Position numbers and translations under genes: made by a program. A DNA stretch of 50,311 bases from Endozoicomonas atrinae (GTDB lineage Bacteria; Pseudomonadota; Gammaproteobacteria; Pseudomonadales; Endozoicomonadaceae), in NCBI RefSeq assembly GCF_001647025.1, contig NZ_LUKQ02000008.1, positions 1 through 50,311 on the forward strand, written 5' to 3'. Below the pieces are notes generated by a model. It was not told the origin of the DNA. It ran no database searches and was given only the letters and a program-made list of their open reading frames with translations. This document shows, in pieces, positions 45,829 through 50,311 of this stretch; position 1 is the stretch's first letter; every line of letters begins with the position of its first letter.

Positions 45829-46430
45829 CTTAACTTACCCCTCAAAATCCGCATACTAGACATGAGTCTGGAGATAAGTTTTGATTTCAATCAAGCACCC
45901 ACGTTAATTAACGACAACTGCTGATCAAAATAGATATTAAGCGAGAAAGCTTGAACAACTCTTGTGCGGAAGACCTTTAGTAAGATGAATTACTGATCAT
46001 TCATTCATAATACCAATGGGTCGAGGAAATGCGAGGTCATGCAGAAACAGGGTTTCACTTCGACCAGACCTATCAGAGGAAACAGCTAACCCCGCTGAAT
46101 AAACGTAGTGCTAAAGCAGATATATTCACCGATGTTTAAGGTTCTGAACCACTCTCTAGGGGCGTTTTCAATTAGCCATGAGACCAGTTGATCACATGTC
46201 TAATTGAGAGCGCCCCCTAGCTCTCCCTCTTTCAATCATGTTTTCTTTCAAAATGTCGAGATAATAACTGCCCTTCTCCTTATTGATAGCGCTCAACCAT
46301 AACGGCCCTAAGTATTGGATAATTAAACGAAGAGGCATTTGAAGTGGATAGCCTGAAGACTATTCCAAGGTACAGAGGGAGCCTTATCAGGCTGTGTGGG
46401 GATTTGAATCACTCCAGATGGAGGAAAAAT
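45829..46430. other. 602-bp region upstream of the pilY1 unit
   Basis: No gene is firmly supported. A 36-codon frame at 46029-46139 has poorly spaced GAGG. A long imperfect inverted repeat lies at 46156-46220. At 46295-46312 the sequence AACCATAACGGCCCTAAG resembles the conserved I-CeuI region of 23S rRNA. An upstream extension of the small secreted gene is open from GTG 46344 but lacks signal features. Confidence 0.4.
46156..46220. repeat. long imperfect inverted repeat (about 20-bp arms)
   Basis: CTAGGGGCGTTTTCAATTAG (46156-46175) and, on the other strand, CTAGGGGGCGC then TCTCAATTAG (46200-46220) match except at a few positions, around a 24-nt centre that itself begins and ends in CATG. 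It could be a miniature mobile element, a cruciform or a recombination site. Confidence 0.6.
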
Positions 46431-46745
46431 ATGCTTCGCTTTGTTCCTGTGATTTATCTTGTCCTGTTTGGGTTTGCCCCTGCTGTATGGTCTGCCCCTT
46501 TTGAAGAAGGCGCAGAATTTTCCAGAGTGGAGGTCCAGTTTGCTACCGACAGTTCCGGTATTTTAATAGCTTACGAATGCAGCACATGCCCTCCTAAAAA
46601 CTTGATTTTTAATAATAAGCTCAGAGTTCTGAATTCAGATGGTTCTACTCTGGCCGAGAAGCTGAGCAACCTTGAAGGGAAGGCTGTGGTTATTACCTGG
46701 AAACCCGGAACGGTTCAGGCATTCCGTATCTGGCCGAATTTTTAA
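46431..46745 (+). CDS. small exported protein upstream of pilY1
   Basis: A 104-residue protein with a signal peptide (FVPVIYLVLFGFAPAVWSA, about 4-22). The mature part of about 80 residues is beta-rich in look with a CSTC motif (YECSTCPPKNLIF) and a C-terminal VITWKPGTVQAFRIWPNF. I do not recognise it. GGAGG lies 6 nt before the ATG at 46431, much better than a GTG 29 codons upstream. It ends 28 bp before pilY1, so it is probably cotranscribed and may be a pilus accessory factor in the place where pilX-type genes usually sit. Confidence 0.75.
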   Translation: MLRFVPVIYLVLFGFAPAVWSAPFEEGAEFSRVEVQFATDSSGILIAYECSTCPPKNLIFNNKLRVLNSDGSTLAEKLSNLEGKAVVITWKPGTVQAFRIWPNF

Positions 46746-46773
46746 ATAGTCTAACTCAAAAAGTTTTTCTCCA

Positions 46774-49700
46774 GTGCGATTACACACTATTCTGGGTCTG
46801 TCTCTATTCTTGGGCTTTGCTGGTAAGGTGTTTTCGGCAGACATCGACTTATTTGTTAAAGAAGTGCCAAGTAATCAGCGCGGAGTCGTTGTTTTTATTA
46901 TGGATACTTCCGGCAGTATGGGCGTACTGGTTGATTCCGGAGGAGGCCTCAGTGTTACCAGGATGGATGTGGCAAAGGCTGCTTTAAGCCGTTTTATTTT
47001 AAGTGCGAAAAATATCAATATTGCTCTTGCCAGTTTTAGCTGGGAAGGCGGAAAAATAGACTTCCCCTCACAAAATGTGGAAACAGGCCGTCAGACAGCA
47101 CTGAATGTCAATAATAATTACGTAGCCAGTGGAGGTACTCCCCTGGTTGGTTCGCTTTATGAAATTTACCGATACCTGGGGGGATTCAGTCGACAGTTCG
47201 ATAATGGCCAGAGTACAGCTGGTGCTTTTTCAGGCTCCAATTATCGTTCTCCGATTGTGAACCAGTGCCAGAAAAGTAACGTCATTCTTTTTACCGATGG
47301 AGCAGGCTGGGCTACCAGTAATGTTCAGCAGGCAGTCAGAAATTTAGTCAGCGGACACACCCTGCCTGCGGGTTTGGATCGAAATTGCTGGAGTGGCGAC
47401 TGCCTGGATGAAATGTCCTGGTACATGCGTAACCGGGATGTTCGCCCGGGGATTACTGGTAACCAGCATACCACAACCTATACCATTGCCGGTTTTGGCA
47501 GTGCTCCCCCAGGCATTCTAAGAACGACCGCCAGTTTTGGCGGTGGTCAATACTATGATGCCGCTGGCTCGGAAGACCTTGATAACGCTCTGGCGGATAT
47601 TATGGCCAGAGTAAGAGCTGAAGAATCATCATTTACCGCACCAGCCACCAGTACCAGTGCGTTTAACTCACTGGAAACGGCGGAAGACCTCTATTACGTA
47701 ATGTTTAAGCCGGGTGAAGGAAGTAACTGGAAAGGAAACCTGAAGCGCTATCGCCTTGGGGAAGATAACCAGATTTACGATGCAAATAATCAGCTTGCCA
47801 TTGATCCGGATACCGGTTTCTTCAAGGACACTGCGAGAAGCTTCTGGAGCAGCACTGCGGATGGGAAGTCCGTTGAACAGGGAGGAATGGCCGCGAACCG
47901 CAGCCAGTCAGCCCCTGCCTACACCAATATCAGTGGTGATAACAATGTGAATCTGACGACATTCACCAATAAATTACATGAGAGTAATTCTGGCATTACC
48001 CAGTCCATGCTGGGTGTTCTCAATAGTACTGATCGTCAAAATATGCTTCGCTGGGCTCGAGGGGTGGATGTGGATGATGAGAATACCAATGGCTCCACTA
48101 CCGATGATCGCCATAGCATTGCTGACCCAATCCATGCTCAGCCCAAAGTTATTTCCTACTTTAGCAATGATAAAACCATTTTTTTTACCACTAACAGTGG
48201 TTTTCTATACGGTGTTAACGCGGATAATGGTTCTACGGAACTCTCTTTTATCCCTAAAGATTTATTGACCAACCTCGCTCATTACCGGGGTATCGATAAA
48301 ATTGATAATGGTAAAAGAGTGACTGAAACCTTTCGTGTAACGGAAGAGTCCGGCATATTTCACAGTATGATTATTGATGGAATAGGAAACTTTCCAGAAA
48401 ATATCGGCACCGTCAATAAAACCGTGCGGCCAGGCCAATATCAGCTGATTTATAACGGGGGAGGAACCATTGGCTCTCTAACCCAGCCACAGATTCGCGT
48501 CGTTAATGGTGGTCGTACCGTCGAAATTACCGATGGGGGTGGGTCATGGGATGATTATCGAATGACCGTAGAAAGGGGTTATTTTGGCCTTTCAGGGCTT
48601 CAGGTGACCTATGTACTTCCTGATTATGACGATGTACCAGCTTCAGCCCCAACATACAGCCGATCAATTAACCCCCGCCTCAACTGGAATAATACAGGCA
48701 TCAATATCCAGGGGCCTGTCAGGCTGGTGATAACGGTTACCGGACAGGTTCAATTTGGCTGCCCCTGCATCGGGTATCCCAACGGAAACCCTGAAGTAGA
48801 AGCTTTCGGAAACAGGCTGGATCCCCGGTTCGCCAATGCAGCGGTGCTGGCACGTATTGGTGGAGGAGAACCGTTTTTTGTTGGCAGTTACTTTGATGGC
48901 GTCGTCGAGTCAAGCGGTACATTAGAGTTTACGACTAACGATGTCATCAGGCATGATGATTCTGGAACCTTTTCAGCCAGCATTTCACTGGATCCGGATT
49001 ACGACACCCGCCCAAAAAAGTTTTATGGTCTGGACGGTCCTATCGCTGTCTGGACAAACGACGCCAATGGTAATGGACGCGTCCTGCAGTCCAATAATGG
49101 CTCCCCCGAGTCTGGCGAACATGTTTATCTTTACCTCTCCATGCGTCGTGGAGGCAATAATATTTACGCTATGGATGTCACTCGAAGAAACAGCCCGGTT
49201 TTAAAGTGGGTCATCCGAGGCGATGTGGATAACAACCATATATCTGACCCCTATGGTGATTTTGGACGGCTGGGGCAAACCTGGTCAGAACCCAAACTGG
49301 CCAGGGTCAAATGGAATGGTGGGGAGCGCCAGGTTCTGCTCTTTGGTGGTGGCTATGATGTTGCGGTAGATAACCAGAGTACCATTCAAAACAATAATAT
49401 TGGTAATGCTGTTTTCATGGTGGATGCTGAAACGGGCGCCCTGCTGTGGCGTGCTTCCAATAATGATTCCAATCTGAATATGTCGGACATGCGATACAGC
49501 ATTCCTGCCGGCCTGGCGGTAATCGATGTTGATCAGGATGGATTTACGGATTATTTCTATGCTGTAGATATGGGAGGGCAGATCATCCGGTTTGACGTCA
49601 ACCAGACTAACTCTGGTTCCAGAAATTTTGCCAGAGGAGGTGTGATTGCAAGAATTTCCGGAACCTCATCCGGTGATGCCCGGCGCTTTTTTGAAACACC

Positions 49701-50112
49701 AGATGTCAGTATTTCCAGCACTTTCGATTACCTGAACATTGCAATTGGGACAGGATTAAGGCACAGCCCATTGAATACCTCGGTCAATGATCGAATGTAT
49801 GTTATACGAGACCCACATATCTTCGAGCCTCCGGCTGATTACACTTATGTAGGAAACTCGGTGATCACTGAGTCATCTTTATACGATGCCACCGCAAATT
49901 TAATTCAACAGGGCAGCACTACACAAAAAGAGGCTGCCCTTAATAATCTAAATAATAGCAATGGCTGGTATATCAGACTGGAAGAGTCCGGAGAAAAAAT
50001 ACTGAGTCGTCCCAAGATATTCAGCGGAATACTTCTCTTTAATTCATTCGCACTCAATACAACCAACGTCAATGAATGTTTACCAAACCCTGGAGTCAAT
50101 TATACCAATTGA
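46774..50112 (+). pseudogene. pilY1: PilY1-type pilus tip adhesin, 3'-truncated
   Basis: PilY1 sits at type IV pilus tips and supports assembly and adhesion. The 1112-codon frame starts with GTG and a signal peptide (cut after KVFSA, about 21). A von Willebrand A domain follows, with MIDAS DTSGS (44-48), GGTPLV (about 118) and FTDGAG (about 175). The PilY beta-propeller domain begins near 460 (HAQPKVISYF). The calcium loop DVDQDGFTD is at 918-926. The C-terminal PilY part stops abruptly after TNVNECLPNPGVNYTN, where family members usually go on. IS630-family sequence starts within about 20 bp, so the gene is probably interrupted. Confidence 0.85.
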
Positions 50113-50311
50113 ATTTTCTAACTACTGTATAACTGCCCAATCACGGGAGCACAGACTGAACAGTCGACCAGCTTCGCTGCAAAGGTTATTCCAAGCTTCA
50201 CAGCAACAATCTACAATATTTTCATAACCTGAAAATGCTTTGTTTGATAAGTCATGCTCCCGCATCCACTCCCATAGCCTTTCTGAGCTGTTTAACTCCG
50301 GTGCGAATGGT
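50105..50311 (-). mobile_element. IS630-family insertion sequence, one end only
   Basis: The transposase C-terminus on the minus strand and the abrupt end of pilY1 mark an insertion whose right part lies outside the window. IS630 elements insert at TA, and TATACCAATT at 50101-50110 is the likely junction zone. The exact terminal repeat cannot be fixed without the other end. Confidence 0.75.
50122..50311 (-). CDS. IS630-family transposase, C-terminal part
   Basis: Partial: the 5' end is beyond the window. The 62 visible residues before the TAG at 50122 read PFAPELNSSERLWEWMREH, then LSNKAFSGYENIVDCCCEAW. This is the third part of the DDE catalytic domain with the catalytic Glu in NSSERLW (usual form NPxExxW). 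The frame is open to the edge with no internal stop, so this part looks intact. Confidence 0.88.
   Translation of the reverse strand, partial: PFAPELNSSERLWEWMREHDLSNKAFSGYENIVDCCCEAWNNLCSEAGRLFSLCSRDWAVIQ

Noticed and set aside
46029-46139. 36-codon frame upstream of the pilY1 unit
   Set aside because: GAGG is too close to the ATG and there is no other support for coding.

Overview
The window looks like a chromosomal segment of a marine gammaproteobacterium of the Oceanospirillales/Endozoicomonas type. This is an inference from protein character, moderate GC, a TAXI-type TRAP transporter, and the gene orders prfB-lysS, rpsP-rimM-trmD-rplS, ypjD/corB beside ffh, and xerD-dsbC. No rRNA is present to confirm it. 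I see no CRISPR array, prophage or complete insertion sequence.

Layout. 1-1000: tRNA-Ser(GCU) and two identical tRNA-Arg(ACG) genes, all on the minus strand, with about 600 bp of apparently decayed DNA between the Arg copies. 1000-8700: ung, an exported Ppx/GppA-like protein, a TetR regulator, lysS, prfB with its programmed +1 frameshift, and glk. 8700-14150: accessory DNA with a coiled-coil orphan, a two-gene module of an exported SAM-methyltransferase-like protein plus a long-chain-alcohol-oxidase-like GMC flavoprotein, and a small cysteine-rich secreted protein. 14240-18370: elaA, dinG, an orphan gene and ychJ. 18700-22700: TAXI TRAP receptor and fused permease. 23240-28050, all minus: a Sel1-repeat protein, a DUF2007 protein and a catalytically altered SRAP protein in a tight operon, followed by a large hybrid sensor kinase. 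28400-32000: PlsC-type acyltransferase, NIF3-C-terminal-like protein, two Nudix hydrolases and an exported chalcone-isomerase-like protein. 32260-38450: conserved core with corB/ypjD divergent from ffh, then the rpsP-trmD operon and its terminator. 38960-41800: a short MgtE-type transporter, xerD, dsbC. 41880-45830, minus: two M20 amidohydrolases and a DcuC-family carrier, probably one scavenging operon. 46430-50311: a small secreted protein and a PilY1 adhesin whose 3' end appears cut off by an IS630-family element running out of the window.

How they work together. Translation and targeting genes (tRNAs, lysS, prfB, ffh, rpsP, rimM, trmD, rplS) form the conserved backbone. Around them lie uptake and catabolism genes (TRAP, DcuC plus two hydrolases, glk) and envelope/secreted proteins, several rich in cysteine, which DsbC could serve. 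The points most worth a second look are the exported methyltransferase/oxidase pair with a 20-bp operator-like palindrome, the SRAP protein lacking two catalytic residues, the exported Ppx-like protein with a broken phosphate-binding motif, the IS-truncated pilY1, and a perfect 27-bp inverted repeat in a convergent intergenic region.
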